Part shown: positions 17,155-25,937 of the stretch, piece after piece
Layout of the letters: each line of letters starts with the position of its first letter
How positions within the stretch are numbered: position 1 is the first letter of the stretch
From: Methanobacteriota archaeon
GTDB lineage: Archaea; Halobacteriota; Methanomicrobia; Methanomicrobiales; Methanospirillaceae
Direction of reading: 5' to 3'
NCBI GenBank assembly: GCA_029547145.1
Contig: JAKPPV010000010.1
Location: 32,144 to 96,143, forward strand
DNA: 64,000 nucleotides
The notes under the pieces: model-generated
What the model was told of the DNA's origin: nothing
The model's database searches: none
What the model saw: the letters and a program-made list of their open reading frames with translations, nothing else
Made by a program: the position numbers and the translations under genes

Positions 17155-18840
17155 GTGGACGACCTCCCGGGCCGCCTGCTTGCCCACGCGCTCGAGAACG
17201 CGGTCCGGCACCGGAGCACGCCCCGTGCGGGGGCGATCATCGGTGCCGTGATGGGCCGGTATCCCAAGTTCCGTTCCCGGGCAAGCGAGGCCAGGGCCCT
17301 GATCGACGGGGTGATCGCAGAGGTCGACGCCCTCTCGCACGAGGAGCGGGAGGCCCGCCTCGCGGCCCTCGCCCCCGAGCTCCTCCAGGTCCACGCGGAG
17401 CAGGCGCGCGACCGGTACTCGCTTCCCCCGCTCCCCGGCGCCGACAACGGGGTCGTGATGCGGTTTGCACCGAACCCGTCGGGCCCCCTCCACCTCGGGC
17501 ACGCACGGGCCGCCGTCCTGAACGACGCCTACGTCCGGCAGTACGGCGGACGGTACATCCTCCGCATCGAGGATACGGACCCGAAACGGGTCGACCCGGA
17601 GGCCTACGAGACGGTCCCCAACGACATCGCCTGGCTCGGGTGCGCGATCACCGAGACCGTCTACCAGTCGGACCGGCTGGAGATCTACTACGAACACGCC
17701 CGCCGCCTGATCGAGCGCGGGGGGGCGTACCTCTGCACCTGCGAGAACGAGAGGTTCCGGGAGCTGCGGCAGGCACGGCGCCCCTGCCCCTGCCGGGGGA
17801 CGGAGGCGGAGGAGAGCCTCGCGCGGTTCGAGGCGATGCTGGAGGGCGCCTACGGGGAGGGGGAGGCATCCCTGCGGGTCCGCACCGACCTCGGGCACCC
17901 CGACCCCGCGCTCCGGGACTTCCCGGCGTTCCGCGTCCTGACCTCGACGCTCCATCCCCGGGTCGATGCGATCGTCTACCCGTTGATGAACTTCTCGGTC
18001 GCGGTCGACGATCACCTGCTCGGGTGCACCCACGTGATCCGGGGCAAGGACCACATCGCGAACACGCGGCGCCAGCAGTTCATCTACGACTGGTTCGGCT
18101 GGACCCCTCCGCACTTTTGCCATTACGGCCGGATGGGGATCGAGGGTGTCGTCCTCTCGACCTCGGAGATGCGTGCCGGGATCGCGGAGGGGCGATACGA
18201 GGGCTGGGACGACATCCGGCTCGGGACCCTCCGGGCACTCGCACGCCGGGGGATCCGTCCCGAGGCGGTCAGGCGATCCATGCTCGCGATCGGCTGCGGC
18301 GAGACGGACATCCAGTTCTCGTGGGAGAACCTCTTCGCCGAGAACCGCCGGCTCGTCGACCCCGAGGCGGAGCGGCTCTGGTTCGTCCCCGGGCCCGTCC
18401 CCGTCGAGGTGCACGGGGCTCACCCGCAGGTCGCCCGTCCGCTCCGGCACCCGGGGGACCCCGCCCGGGGGACCCGCGAGCTCGCGTTCGAGCGGGTGGT
18501 GCTCGTCCCCGGGGACGAGATCGGCGACGACACCTCGATGATCCGGCTCAAGGACCTCTTCAACGTCCGGGTGGCGCGGGACGGTGAACGGATTCGGTTC
18601 GCCTACGCCGGAGACGACCTCGCCGCCGCACGGGAGGCACACGCGCCGATCGTGCAGTGGCTCCCGCTCGGCGACACCCTCCCGTGCACCCTCCGCCGCC
18701 CCGAGGGGGACATGGTCGGCGCCTGCGAGCCGCTCGTCGCGGAGCGGGTCGACCGGGTGGTCCAGTTTGAGCGGGTCGGGTTCGCCCGGATCGACCGGGC
18801 AGGCCCGGACGGGGTGATCGCCTACCTGACCCACCGGTAG
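17155..18840 (+). CDS. gltX: Glutamyl-tRNA synthetase
   Basis: A 561-residue class I synthetase of the archaeal/eukaryotic (GlnRS-like) type. An archaeal N-terminal extension comes first. MRFAPNPSGPLHLGHARAAVL contains the HIGH motif as HLGH (about residue 120). Binding blocks RIEDTDPKRV and IRGKDHIANTRRQQFIYDWFG follow, and the KMSKS position reads VVLSTSEM, a degenerate version seen in archaeal enzymes. The C-terminal beta-barrels bind the anticodon. It starts with GTG one base after idsA. Confidence 0.94.
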   Translation: MDDLPGRLLAHALENAVRHRSTPRAGAIIGAVMGRYPKFRSRASEARALIDGVIAEVDALSHEEREARLAALAPELLQVHAEQARDRYSLPPLPGADNGVVMRFAPNPSGPLHLGHARAAVLNDAYVRQYGGRYILRIEDTDPKRVDPEAYETVPNDIAWLGCAITETVYQSDRLEIYYEHARRLIERGGAYLCTCENERFRELRQARRPCPCRGTEAEESLARFEAMLEGAYGEGEASLRVRTDLGHPDPALRDFPAFRVLTSTLHPRVDAIVYPLMNFSVAVDDHLLGCTHVIRGKDHIANTRRQQFIYDWFGWTPPHFCHYGRMGIEGVVLSTSEMRAGIAEGRYEGWDDIRLGTLRALARRGIRPEAVRRSMLAIGCGETDIQFSWENLFAENRRLVDPEAERLWFVPGPVPVEVHGAHPQVARPLRHPGDPARGTRELAFERVVLVPGDEIGDDTSMIRLKDLFNVRVARDGERIRFAYAGDDLAAAREAHAPIVQWLPLGDTLPCTLRRPEGDMVGACEPLVAERVDRVVQFERVGFARIDRAGPDGVIAYLTHR

Positions 18841-18846
18841 GAGCCC

Positions 18847-19593
18847 ATGTCCCGTCGGCTCCTGATCGCCGGTCCGCCCCTTCTCCTCCTCCTCGGGCTC
18901 TCCGTCCGCCATGCCCCGGAGACCCCCTTCAATCCGCTCATCTCCGCCGCTCTCATCGTCCTTCTTGCGCTCCCGTCCTACTACCACCTCGCGCGGTCCC
19001 GGGACCTGGTCCATGCCGTCATCCTGATCGCCGGGCTCTCCCTCCTCTCGATGGGGGTCGAGGCGATCGGCGTGATGACGGGGGTGCCATACGGGCCGTT
19101 CCACTACGCGGCGTCGATCGGGACGGCGGTGATCGGGCCGGTGCCCTGGACGGTCGGTTTCGCCTACGTGCCGCTTCTTCTCGGTGCCTGCACCCTCGCC
19201 GGACGCTTCCTGCCGGGACGCCCCCTGTTCGTGCAGGCGGGTGCGAGCGCCACAATCCTCATGGTCGCCGACCTCGTCCTCGACCCCGGGGCGGCACTCC
19301 TCGGGTTCTGGATCTGGGCGGAACCGGGGAGCTATTACGGGATCCCGGTATCGAACTACATCGGCTGGCTGATCACCGGGACTGCGTACAGTGCGCTCGT
19401 CCTCGGCGTCACCCACCGTTCCCTGCCCGTCCCGGTGGCGACGAGCCTGCTGTTGATCGTCTCTTTCTGGACCGGCGTCGCCCTCGGCGCGGGGATGCAC
19501 GTCCCGGTGGCGATCGGACTCGGCGTCATCGGCTCCGTGGGAGCGGTGCTCCTGGCTACACCGGAAGGGAGACCGCCGACAGGGGCAGGATAG
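18847..19593 (+). CDS. cruF: Carotenoid biosynthesis membrane protein (CruF-like hydratase)
   Basis: A 248-residue integral membrane protein with about seven hydrophobic segments, resembling the CruF/DUF422 family. Matching blocks are MGVEAIGVMTGVPYGPFHYA and PVPWTVGFAYVPLL in the middle, DLVLDPGAALLGFWIWAEPGSYYGIPVSNYIGWL later. In haloarchaea CruF adds water at the psi-ends of bisanhydrobacterioruberin, the last step to C50 bacterioruberin. Here it starts seven bases after gltX and opens a four-gene carotenoid cluster. The exact reaction in this organism is inferred. Confidence 0.82.
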   Translation: MSRRLLIAGPPLLLLLGLSVRHAPETPFNPLISAALIVLLALPSYYHLARSRDLVHAVILIAGLSLLSMGVEAIGVMTGVPYGPFHYAASIGTAVIGPVPWTVGFAYVPLLLGACTLAGRFLPGRPLFVQAGASATILMVADLVLDPGAALLGFWIWAEPGSYYGIPVSNYIGWLITGTAYSALVLGVTHRSLPVPVATSLLLIVSFWTGVALGAGMHVPVAIGLGVIGSVGAVLLATPEGRPPTGAG

Positions 19594-19667
19594 GAAGATT
19601 TTTCGCCAAGAAGCGAACATAGACGACTCTGTCCGGTACCTGACCAGAGGGACCGGGGGAGTCGGTC

Positions 19668-21149
19668 ATGAAGACGGTGATCATCGGTGCGGGATTCGGC
19701 GGGCTGTCTGCGGCAGCACTGCTCGCCCGTGACGGGCATGAGGTGACGGTACTCGAGAAGAACGAGCAGGCCGGAGGTCGTGCTTCGGTGCACCGCGACA
19801 GGGGGTTCACCTTCGACATGGGCCCGTCGTGGTACCTCATGCCCGATGTCTTCGAGCGTTTCTTTGCCGAGTTCGGAAAAAAGCCGGCCGACTTCTACGA
19901 ACTGAAGCGACTCGACCCGTCCTACCGGATCTTCTTCGGGGACGGCACGATGGTCGATGTACCGGCAGACACCGAGAAGACCATCGCGCTCTTCGATACC
20001 TTCGAGGAGGGCGGGGGCGAGAAGCTCCGCGCGTACCTCCGTTCGGCGGGGGAGCTCTACAACCTCACGATGACGGACCTGCTCTACCGGGAGTACCGCT
20101 CGGTCCTCGACTTCGTCTCGGGCCGCCTCCTCTTCCAGGGTCCGAAGCTCGTCCACACCTTCGAGCACCTGGACCACTTCGTCGGGCGCTACTTCACGAG
20201 TGACCGGGCCCGGAAGATCGTTCAGTACTCGATCGGCTTCCTCGGTGGCGCCCCCTCCAACACCCCCGCCCTCTACCACATCATGTCGCACATCGACCTG
20301 ACGCTCGGGGTCTTCTATCCCGAAGGAGGGATCAGGGCGGTGGTCGATGCGGTCCGTCGCCTGGCCGAAGAGCACGGTGCACAGTTCCGGTTCGAGGAGC
20401 CGGCCAGCCGCATCGTGGTCGCAAACGACCGCGCGGTCGCCGTCGAGACGGCGCGCGGGCGCTATCCGGCCGACGTCGTTCTCGTGAACGCGGACTACGC
20501 CCATGCCGAGCTCACCCTCCTGGACCCGGCATCGCGGACCTACGACGCCGGGTACTGGGCAGGGCGCGTCCTGGCACCATCGGCGATGGTCCTCTACATC
20601 GGGCTGAACCGCAGGGTCCCGGGCCTTTGCCATCACACGCTTCTGCTCGACCGTGACTGGGAGAGGGGTTTCGAGACCCTCTTCGATCCAAACAAGGCCG
20701 CATGGCCGGAGAACCCGTCGTACTACGTCAACGTGCCGTCGAAGACCGACACCACGGCGGCGCCTCCGGACGGTGAGACGCTCTTCATCCTCGTGCCCCT
20801 CGCCCCGGGCATCCCCGACACCCCCGAACGACGGCAGGCCCTTCGGAACCGGATCCTCACACACCTCGAGACCACGATCGGCGAGCCGATCCAGGACGCG
20901 ATCGTGACCGAGCGGTGCTTCGCCCTCGAGGACTTCGCGGACCGGTACAATGCCTACCGGGGCACGGCACTCGGGCTCTCGCACACCCTCTTCCAGACTG
21001 CGCTCTGGAGGCCCGCACACCGCAGCAGCAGGGTCGAGAACCTGTACTACTCGGGGCAGTACACCCACCCCGGCATCGGCGTCCCGATGACCCTGATCTC
21101 GTCGCAGATCGTCAGCAGGGTGATCGGGGAGGAGAACCGACGGAGCTGA
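19668..21149 (+). CDS. crtI: Phytoene desaturase family protein
   Basis: A 493-residue FAD-dependent carotenoid desaturase. The N-terminal dinucleotide-binding motif VIIGAGFGGLSAAALLARDGHEVTVLEKN and the GGRA that follows are diagnostic, FDMGPSWYLMPDVFE is the usual second block, and YYSGQYTHPGIGVPMTLISSQ is the C-terminal FAD block. It would turn phytoene into lycopene; a CrtD-like 3,4-desaturation cannot be excluded. A GGGGGAG ribosome site precedes the ATG. No second desaturase is present in the window. Confidence 0.92.
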   Translation: MKTVIIGAGFGGLSAAALLARDGHEVTVLEKNEQAGGRASVHRDRGFTFDMGPSWYLMPDVFERFFAEFGKKPADFYELKRLDPSYRIFFGDGTMVDVPADTEKTIALFDTFEEGGGEKLRAYLRSAGELYNLTMTDLLYREYRSVLDFVSGRLLFQGPKLVHTFEHLDHFVGRYFTSDRARKIVQYSIGFLGGAPSNTPALYHIMSHIDLTLGVFYPEGGIRAVVDAVRRLAEEHGAQFRFEEPASRIVVANDRAVAVETARGRYPADVVLVNADYAHAELTLLDPASRTYDAGYWAGRVLAPSAMVLYIGLNRRVPGLCHHTLLLDRDWERGFETLFDPNKAAWPENPSYYVNVPSKTDTTAAPPDGETLFILVPLAPGIPDTPERRQALRNRILTHLETTIGEPIQDAIVTERCFALEDFADRYNAYRGTALGLSHTLFQTALWRPAHRSSRVENLYYSGQYTHPGIGVPMTLISSQIVSRVIGEENRRS

Positions 21150-21151
21150 CC

Positions 21152-21982
21152 GTGATCGACCGAACCATCCACGAGATCTTCAAACGCGGCTCGAAGACCT
21201 ACTTCTACTCGAGCCTCTTCTTTCCGCCGGACGTGAAGGCACGGGTCTTCTCGCTCTACTCCTTCGTCCGGACGGCGGACGACCTCGTCGACTCGGTGCC
21301 CCAGAGGGGTGACGAGTTCCGGGCGTTTATACAGAGGTACCGGGCCGCACTCCGGGGCACGCCCGCAGGAGACCCGGTGATCGACGGCTTTGTCTCGCTC
21401 CAGCAGGAGTTCGGGATCGACCAGGCGTGGGTCGATGCCTTCCTGCACTCGATGGAGCTCGACCTCTCCGTGCACAGATACCGGACCCTCGAGGACCTCC
21501 GGGTCTACCTCTACGGTTCGGCGGAGGTGATCGGTCTGATGATGGCCCGCCTCCTCGGTCTTTCTCCGCGGAGTTATCCCGCCGCCTGCCACCTCGGACG
21601 GGGGATGCAGTACATCAACTTCATCCGTGACATCGCCGAGGACCAGATGTTGGGGCGCCTCTACATGCCAGAGGAGGAACTCGAACGGTTCGGCCTCGAC
21701 TCCCTGGAACCGGAGTACCTCCGGCAGCATCCCGCGGCATTCTCGGCGTTCATCAGGGCGCAGTGCACCCGCTACCGGAGGTGGCAGGCACTCGGCGAGG
21801 CGGGGTTCCGGTTCATCCCGTGGCGGATGCGCCTGCCGATCATCACCGCGTCGGATATGTACGCCTGGACGGCGCGTCGGATCGAGCGCGACCCGTTCGT
21901 CATCTTCGCTCACAAGGTCCGTCCGTCGGTGCCGCGCCTCGTCCTCCGGTTCGCCGCGAACACCGTTCGAACGACTCCATGA
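21152..21982 (+). CDS. crtB: Phytoene synthase
   Basis: A 276-residue squalene/phytoene synthase family enzyme that joins two GGPP molecules head to head. SLYSFVRTADDLVDSVP holds the first Asp-rich motif (about residue 45), and MQYINFIRDIAEDQMLGRLYMP holds the second (about residue 155). GTG at 21152, two bases after the crtI stop, is the best start because the conserved N-terminus (FKRGSKTYFYSS) follows within twelve residues. It overlaps the next gene by four bases. Confidence 0.93.
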   Translation: MIDRTIHEIFKRGSKTYFYSSLFFPPDVKARVFSLYSFVRTADDLVDSVPQRGDEFRAFIQRYRAALRGTPAGDPVIDGFVSLQQEFGIDQAWVDAFLHSMELDLSVHRYRTLEDLRVYLYGSAEVIGLMMARLLGLSPRSYPAACHLGRGMQYINFIRDIAEDQMLGRLYMPEEELERFGLDSLEPEYLRQHPAAFSAFIRAQCTRYRRWQALGEAGFRFIPWRMRLPIITASDMYAWTARRIERDPFVIFAHKVRPSVPRLVLRFAANTVRTTP

Positions 21983-22845
21983 CAGGGTGGGGCAGGGGTG
22001 CCGCCGGGTTCGCGATCCGTCTCTCCCGCCCCCGTTTCTGGATCTACACCGGCGGGACCTTCGTCGTGGGCTACTCGATCGGTATGGCCGACTGGCATGC
22101 CTTCCTGATATTAGCGTACGCCGTCGCCCTCTTCTACTTCTTTGTGCCCGCGAACCTGTTCGTCTACGGGATCAACGACCTCTTCGATGAGGAGACCGAC
22201 AGGAACAACCCGAAGAAGGGGGCACGGGAGTACCGTTTCTCTGCATCGGATCGGAGTCGGATCGTCGTCCTTGTCATTCTCGCGCTGGCAGCTTCGGCCC
22301 TGCTCGCCGCCGTCGCGCCCGACCCCCGCCTGATTGCAGTCCTCGGCGGTTTCCTGTTTCTGTCGTGCTTCTACTCGGCGCCGCCGTTCCGGTTCAAACA
22401 GGTCCCGTTCCTCGACTTCACCTCGAACGTACTCTACCTGCTTCCGGGCGTGTACGGCTTCGTGCTCGCCTCGGGGTCCGCACCTCCGGCATGGCTCCTC
22501 CTCGGGGGTTTCTTCCATATCGCGGCGATGCACCTCTTCTCCGCGATCCCGGACATCGCGTGCGACCGGGCGGCAGGCATCACGACGACCGCCGTCCTGC
22601 TCGGCCGGCGGACGTCCCTTTTCGTCTGCCTGGCCTTCTGGAGCGGGCTCTCGGTCATCGTGCTCGTCGCCAGCGGTCTTCACCCGCTCGCCCTGCTCGT
22701 CCTGGCGTACCCCTCGGCGCCGGCACTCCTCATCCTTCGCCCCGGGCTCGCGATCGAAAAGGTCTACTGGCGACTGCCCCTGCTGAACACCATCCTCGGA
22801 GGGTTGCTCTTCTGTGCAATGGTCGTCTCAAAAGGGGTGCCCTAG
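21979..22845 (+). CDS. UbiA-family prenyltransferase (lycopene-elongase-like)
   Basis: A 288-residue integral membrane prenyltransferase with several hydrophobic helices. The first Asp-rich motif is INDLFDEETD (about residues 65-75) and the second is IPDIACDRAAG (about 195). By position next to crtI, crtB and cruF it resembles haloarchaeal lycopene elongase/hydratase (LyeJ), which adds C5 units to lycopene to give C50 carotenoids. Other UbiA enzymes (DGGGP synthase, heme O synthase) share the motifs, so the substrate is inferred from context. It ends on a CTAG shared with the opposite gene. Confidence 0.82.
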   Translation: MTGWGRGAAGFAIRLSRPRFWIYTGGTFVVGYSIGMADWHAFLILAYAVALFYFFVPANLFVYGINDLFDEETDRNNPKKGAREYRFSASDRSRIVVLVILALAASALLAAVAPDPRLIAVLGGFLFLSCFYSAPPFRFKQVPFLDFTSNVLYLLPGVYGFVLASGSAPPAWLLLGGFFHIAAMHLFSAIPDIACDRAAGITTTAVLLGRRTSLFVCLAFWSGLSVIVLVASGLHPLALLVLAYPSAPALLILRPGLAIEKVYWRLPLLNTILGGLLFCAMVVSKGVP

Positions 22846-23069
22846 ACGGAGAGCCGCTTGCCGGTCGGGTAACAGTGGATCGCCCGGGGACCCGCCCGGA
22901 GCGCCACCACGCCATGGCGGACGAGCCACTGGAGGTGGTATCGTATCTCCCAGGCGCGGTAGTTCTCGCGGTAGGCCTCGAAGAGTTCCTGGAGCGTGCA
23001 TCCGGGCCGGGAGGTGATCAGGGTGAGCATCTGCCGCTGCAGGTTGATCCGTTGAATCCGCTCCCTCAT
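22842..23069 (-). CDS. Small winged-helix DNA-binding protein
   Basis: A 75-residue protein consisting of one winged helix-turn-helix: LQRQMLTLITSRPGCTLQELFEAY, then WEIRYHLQWLVRHGVVALRAG, and a short wing. It looks like a transcription regulator of the MarR/ArsR-like fold without a ligand domain. The ATG at 23069 has GGAGAG upstream; longer in-frame extensions run into the promoter region and are not credible. It is convergent with the carotenoid genes (sharing CTAG) and divergent from mmp14, so either could be its target. Confidence 0.8.
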   Translation of the reverse strand: MRERIQRINLQRQMLTLITSRPGCTLQELFEAYRENYRAWEIRYHLQWLVRHGVVALRAGPRAIHCYPTGKRLSV

Positions 23070-23124
23070 GAACTCTCCGTCTCCCCCGGCCTTCCGCAGT
23101 CTGGCGTCGTACTTAGTTACATCT

Positions 23125-23136
23125 TCATCTATATCA
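23125..23136 (-). promoter_or_regulatory. TATA box for the winged-helix regulator
   Basis: TTGATATAGATG on the minus strand in an AT-rich patch. The start would be near 23105, giving a leader of about 36 bases with GGAGAG. Confidence 0.5.
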
Positions 23137-23258
23137 ACAATTCGAAATCTCCGGGCTTCAGAAGGAAGGGCAATCCGGCATTCATTGAAAAAACAGCAGG
23201 ATCGGCCCGGACCGATCCCCTCCCGCCGATCGAACCGGCGGCGGGCCGAAAACGAAAG

Positions 23259-23265
23259 GTATATC
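23259..23265 (+). promoter_or_regulatory. TATA box for mmp14
   Basis: GGTATATC lies about 27 bases before the ATG at 23290, so transcription should start within a few bases of it. The mRNA is probably leaderless, matching the lack of a ribosome site. Confidence 0.55.
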
Positions 23266-23289
23266 GATGCACAGGAGCAACGAAAGCTG

Positions 23290-24792
23290 ATGTGCGCCCG
23301 CTTTTTTGACCGTTTTTTCCGCCCCAAGCCCCATATCGTTGAGAGCGTTCCTCCACCGACCATCCGTCTCGGCGCAGGGATGGAGGTACCCGAATACCGG
23401 ACCAAGCCGTACTTCATCGTGGCGTCGGTGGAGATGGGAAATACCACCACGAAGTGCATCCTGACCGGCACGAACCTCGAGACCGGCCACAGTTACGTGA
23501 TCAACAAGACGGTCTCGATGAGTCGGGACGTGCGTCCTCCGAAACCCGGCGAGGAGATCTTCGGCCAGACCCTGGACGGGACAGAGCTGACCCGGGAGTC
23601 CGTCACCGAGCTGGTCCGGGACACCCTGATCCAGTGCCACCGCGAGGCAGGACTCTCGATCCAGGACGACCTGGACTTCGTCGTCCGTTCGACCGGCGTC
23701 GTCGCCGCGATGGACTCCCCCGACCAGGTCGGTGACTTCGTCATCGCGCTCGCGAACGGTTGCCTGGAGGCGGGCGTGCCCCCCCGGAAGATGACCCCGC
23801 CGATGTCGAAGGCGAACCTTCCGGCGAAACTCCAGCCCCATTCCTTCGCGGACCGGGTCGTCTTCGTCGGCGCCGTCGCCGGCGTGCTCCCTCCGCGGGG
23901 CTCGTCCGGGGTCGAGATGGTCGCAAACGAGATGGAGGGGGAGCTCGCGATGGCGGGTATCAAGGAGGGTGCGAAGTGGACGCCGGTCGACTTCCGCAAC
24001 CCCTGCATCTCCATCGACTTCGGCACCACGCTCGACGGCCGAATCACCTCCGATATCGAAGACGAGGGATGTAACCCCTTTGCCCGGACGATCGGCAACT
24101 TCGCCGGGCTCGCCGGTGCGATACCGGACGCGATCGTCCGGGGGACGGGGCTCGTGCAGCAGAGGACCGGGACCGCCCTCGACCTCTTCTCCGACCGGTC
24201 GACCCTCGGGAAGATGATGACCCGGACGAACCGGCGGGTCGTCGACGAGTACGTCGAGCGCTGCCACGAGCTGATCGACATCCGGATCGTCCCCCCCGAT
24301 CGCACCCGGTTCGGGCGCGTCCCGCTCTGCGCCGATGTGGCCGAAGCATCGGGGATTGCACTGATCGGGTGCGATGCAGGCGTGAACGGCTCCACGGTGC
24401 CCGAGCTCGAGGCGATCGGACGGGAGTGCCACCAGGCGCACGGGATCGCGACGCTGGGCGAGGTGGTGGACCGGGTCTGCACCAGGATGGCGCTCCGGAT
24501 GATCACGGTCGCGGTAGAGCGCGGCATGGTCCCGACGAACGCCTCGATCGGCTTCACCGGCCGTGCGGCGATCTCAGGAAGGAAACCCGAGTACATCCTG
24601 GAGGGGATCGAGGCGATGGAGCTCTTCCCCGACGGGGCGCTCGACCACGTGGTCTTCGTGGACGACGGGCTCGCGCGCGGTGCCGCCCTGATGGGCCGCT
24701 GCATGCTCTCGATCGGCAAGCCGAAGTTCCCGCTCGGAGGACGTCGCGGCGGCAAGTGCATCATGGCTAAGAGGATCGCATGCGGAAAGTAA
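23290..24792 (+). CDS. mmp14: Methanogenesis marker protein 14
   Basis: A 500-residue protein of the methanogen-restricted marker 14 family, function unknown. It has actin/Hsp70/sugar-kinase-like (ASKHA) features: SVEMGNTTTKCILTGTNLE near residue 45 resembles a phosphate-1 loop, CISIDFGTTLDGRITSD near 240 resembles a second one, and a Gly-rich region lies further on. Blocks typical of the family include SRDVRPPKPGEEIFGQTLDGTEL and PPMSKANLPAKLQPHSFADRVVFVGAV. It is the first gene of a two-gene unit. The ASKHA resemblance to marker 15 and to Fe-S enzyme activators hints at ATP-driven maturation work, but this is inference. Confidence 0.85.
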   Translation: MCARFFDRFFRPKPHIVESVPPPTIRLGAGMEVPEYRTKPYFIVASVEMGNTTTKCILTGTNLETGHSYVINKTVSMSRDVRPPKPGEEIFGQTLDGTELTRESVTELVRDTLIQCHREAGLSIQDDLDFVVRSTGVVAAMDSPDQVGDFVIALANGCLEAGVPPRKMTPPMSKANLPAKLQPHSFADRVVFVGAVAGVLPPRGSSGVEMVANEMEGELAMAGIKEGAKWTPVDFRNPCISIDFGTTLDGRITSDIEDEGCNPFARTIGNFAGLAGAIPDAIVRGTGLVQQRTGTALDLFSDRSTLGKMMTRTNRRVVDEYVERCHELIDIRIVPPDRTRFGRVPLCADVAEASGIALIGCDAGVNGSTVPELEAIGRECHQAHGIATLGEVVDRVCTRMALRMITVAVERGMVPTNASIGFTGRAAISGRKPEYILEGIEAMELFPDGALDHVVFVDDGLARGAALMGRCMLSIGKPKFPLGGRRGGKCIMAKRIACGK

Positions 24793-24802
24793 GGAGAGAG
24801 CA

Positions 24803-25051
24803 ATGGAGGAGACGCAACAGACGCCCGAGCTGTACGACGTGGTGATCCCTCCCGGGGTTCCACGGAGCATCATTCGGGAGATCATCCGACGGTTCCCCGG
24901 GGAACTCGTCGACAGGATGCAGCGCCTGAAGTTCGCGAACATGGACGGCGACGAACGGGAACTGATCGCCTTCCGTACCGACCTCGCAACCGCGCAGGCG
25001 GTGGAGCAGTACCTCTACGACGAGTTGAAGGTCTTCATCGGCGAGGAGTAG
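24803..25051 (+). CDS. Small conserved-looking protein following mmp14
   Basis: An 82-residue protein that I cannot assign to a family. It is charged and probably all-helical (PRSIIREIIRRFPGELVDRMQ; TAQAVEQYLYDELKVFIGEE), without Cys, signal peptide or membrane segment. The ATG is 11 bases after mmp14, with GGAGAG between them, so it is almost certainly co-expressed. Its end overlaps the end of the opposite ATP-grasp gene by 17 bases. Confidence 0.75.
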   Translation: MEETQQTPELYDVVIPPGVPRSIIREIIRRFPGELVDRMQRLKFANMDGDERELIAFRTDLATAQAVEQYLYDELKVFIGEE

Positions 25052-25847
25052 ACCCCGCCGCCTCTTCCTCGCACCGGACCAGGTATTCTGCGATCAGGCG
25101 GGGGATCGGTGCCGTCATGCAGTGCCAGTTCGGGGTTCCGTTCACCTCGAGGACCGTGAAGCCGCCCTGGATCGGGAGCAGGTCGACTCCCGCGTAGTCC
25201 GCCCCGACGGCACGCGCCGCGGTGACGGCGAGCGCGGACATCTCCGGGGTGACCCGAACCGCCTCTCCGGAACCGCCCTGGTGGATGTTGTGGGTCAGGT
25301 GCGGCGAACGACGGCGGATCGCTCCGACCGCCTCGCCGCCGATGACGAAGACCCGGTAGTCCTCTCCGCTGGGAAGGTACTCCTGGAGGTAGTAGGGGGG
25401 GTCGCCCAGGTCGTCGGGCGACTCCACGAGCCTGATGCCGTTGCCGTCAAAGCCGTAGACGGGCTTGAAGACGGCCCGCCCCCCGTGCGCCCCGATGAAC
25501 GCACCGGCCTGGTCCCGGGTCCGGAGAAAACCCGTTGCGGGAGAGGGGAGGCCTGCACGGATCAGGAGGGCGGTCGTCGCGACCTTGGAGGCGCAGGTCG
25601 CGATCGCATGGGGCGGGTTCACGACCCGGTTCCTGGTCGCAAGCGCCTGCAGGGTCTCGAACTGGTGCCCGTCCTGCCGGAGGCCGCAGGCCCAGATCAC
25701 CGCGCCCTTCAGCGGGGATGCGAACGGGTCGACCTGGTCGAGGTCGAGGCGGGTCCAGTCGGCCCCGAGCGCGTCGAGCGCGTCCGTGACCATCCGGGTC
25801 GAGTCGTCGTCGGGCGTATCGGTCGGCTTCGGTATCACCTGGATCAT
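25035..25847 (-). CDS. ATP-grasp ligase, RimK/MptN-like
   Basis: A 270-residue ATP-grasp enzyme. SKVATTALLIRAGLPSPATGF is the start of the ATP-binding lobe, RAVFKPVYGFDGNGIRLV holds the ATP-binding lysine and Gly loop, YYLQEYLPSGEDYRVFVIGGE contacts nucleotide, and VDLLPIQGGFTVLEVNGTPNW gives the metal-binding Glu/Asn. Relatives ligate amino acids to carboxyl groups; in methanogens they include MptN (tetrahydrosarcinapterin synthesis) and CofF (coenzyme F420). Which substrate is used here is uncertain. The ATG at 25847 has GAGGAG upstream and a TATA box. Confidence 0.8.
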   Translation of the reverse strand: MIQVIPKPTDTPDDDSTRMVTDALDALGADWTRLDLDQVDPFASPLKGAVIWACGLRQDGHQFETLQALATRNRVVNPPHAIATCASKVATTALLIRAGLPSPATGFLRTRDQAGAFIGAHGGRAVFKPVYGFDGNGIRLVESPDDLGDPPYYLQEYLPSGEDYRVFVIGGEAVGAIRRRSPHLTHNIHQGGSGEAVRVTPEMSALAVTAARAVGADYAGVDLLPIQGGFTVLEVNGTPNWHCMTAPIPRLIAEYLVRCEEEAAGSTPRR

Positions 25848-25883
25848 CGCCGAACTCCTCTTACAGGTGTGGGCGTCCCTCCC

Positions 25884-25892
25884 GGATATACC
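25884..25892 (-). promoter_or_regulatory. TATA box for the ATP-grasp gene
   Basis: GGTATATCC on the minus strand. Start expected near 25862, 15 bases before the ATG, with GAGGAG in the short leader. Confidence 0.5.
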
Positions 25893-25937
25893 AGCCGACG
25901 GCCATCCTTTTTCCGTCCACCGGGGGACATACTCACG

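Noticed and set aside
17005..19620. Long open frame of 871 codons on the minus strand
   Set aside because: It lies fully antisense to idsA, gltX and cruF, which have strong motifs. The frame is a by-product of GC-rich codon use and its product is low-complexity R/D/G/P sequence.
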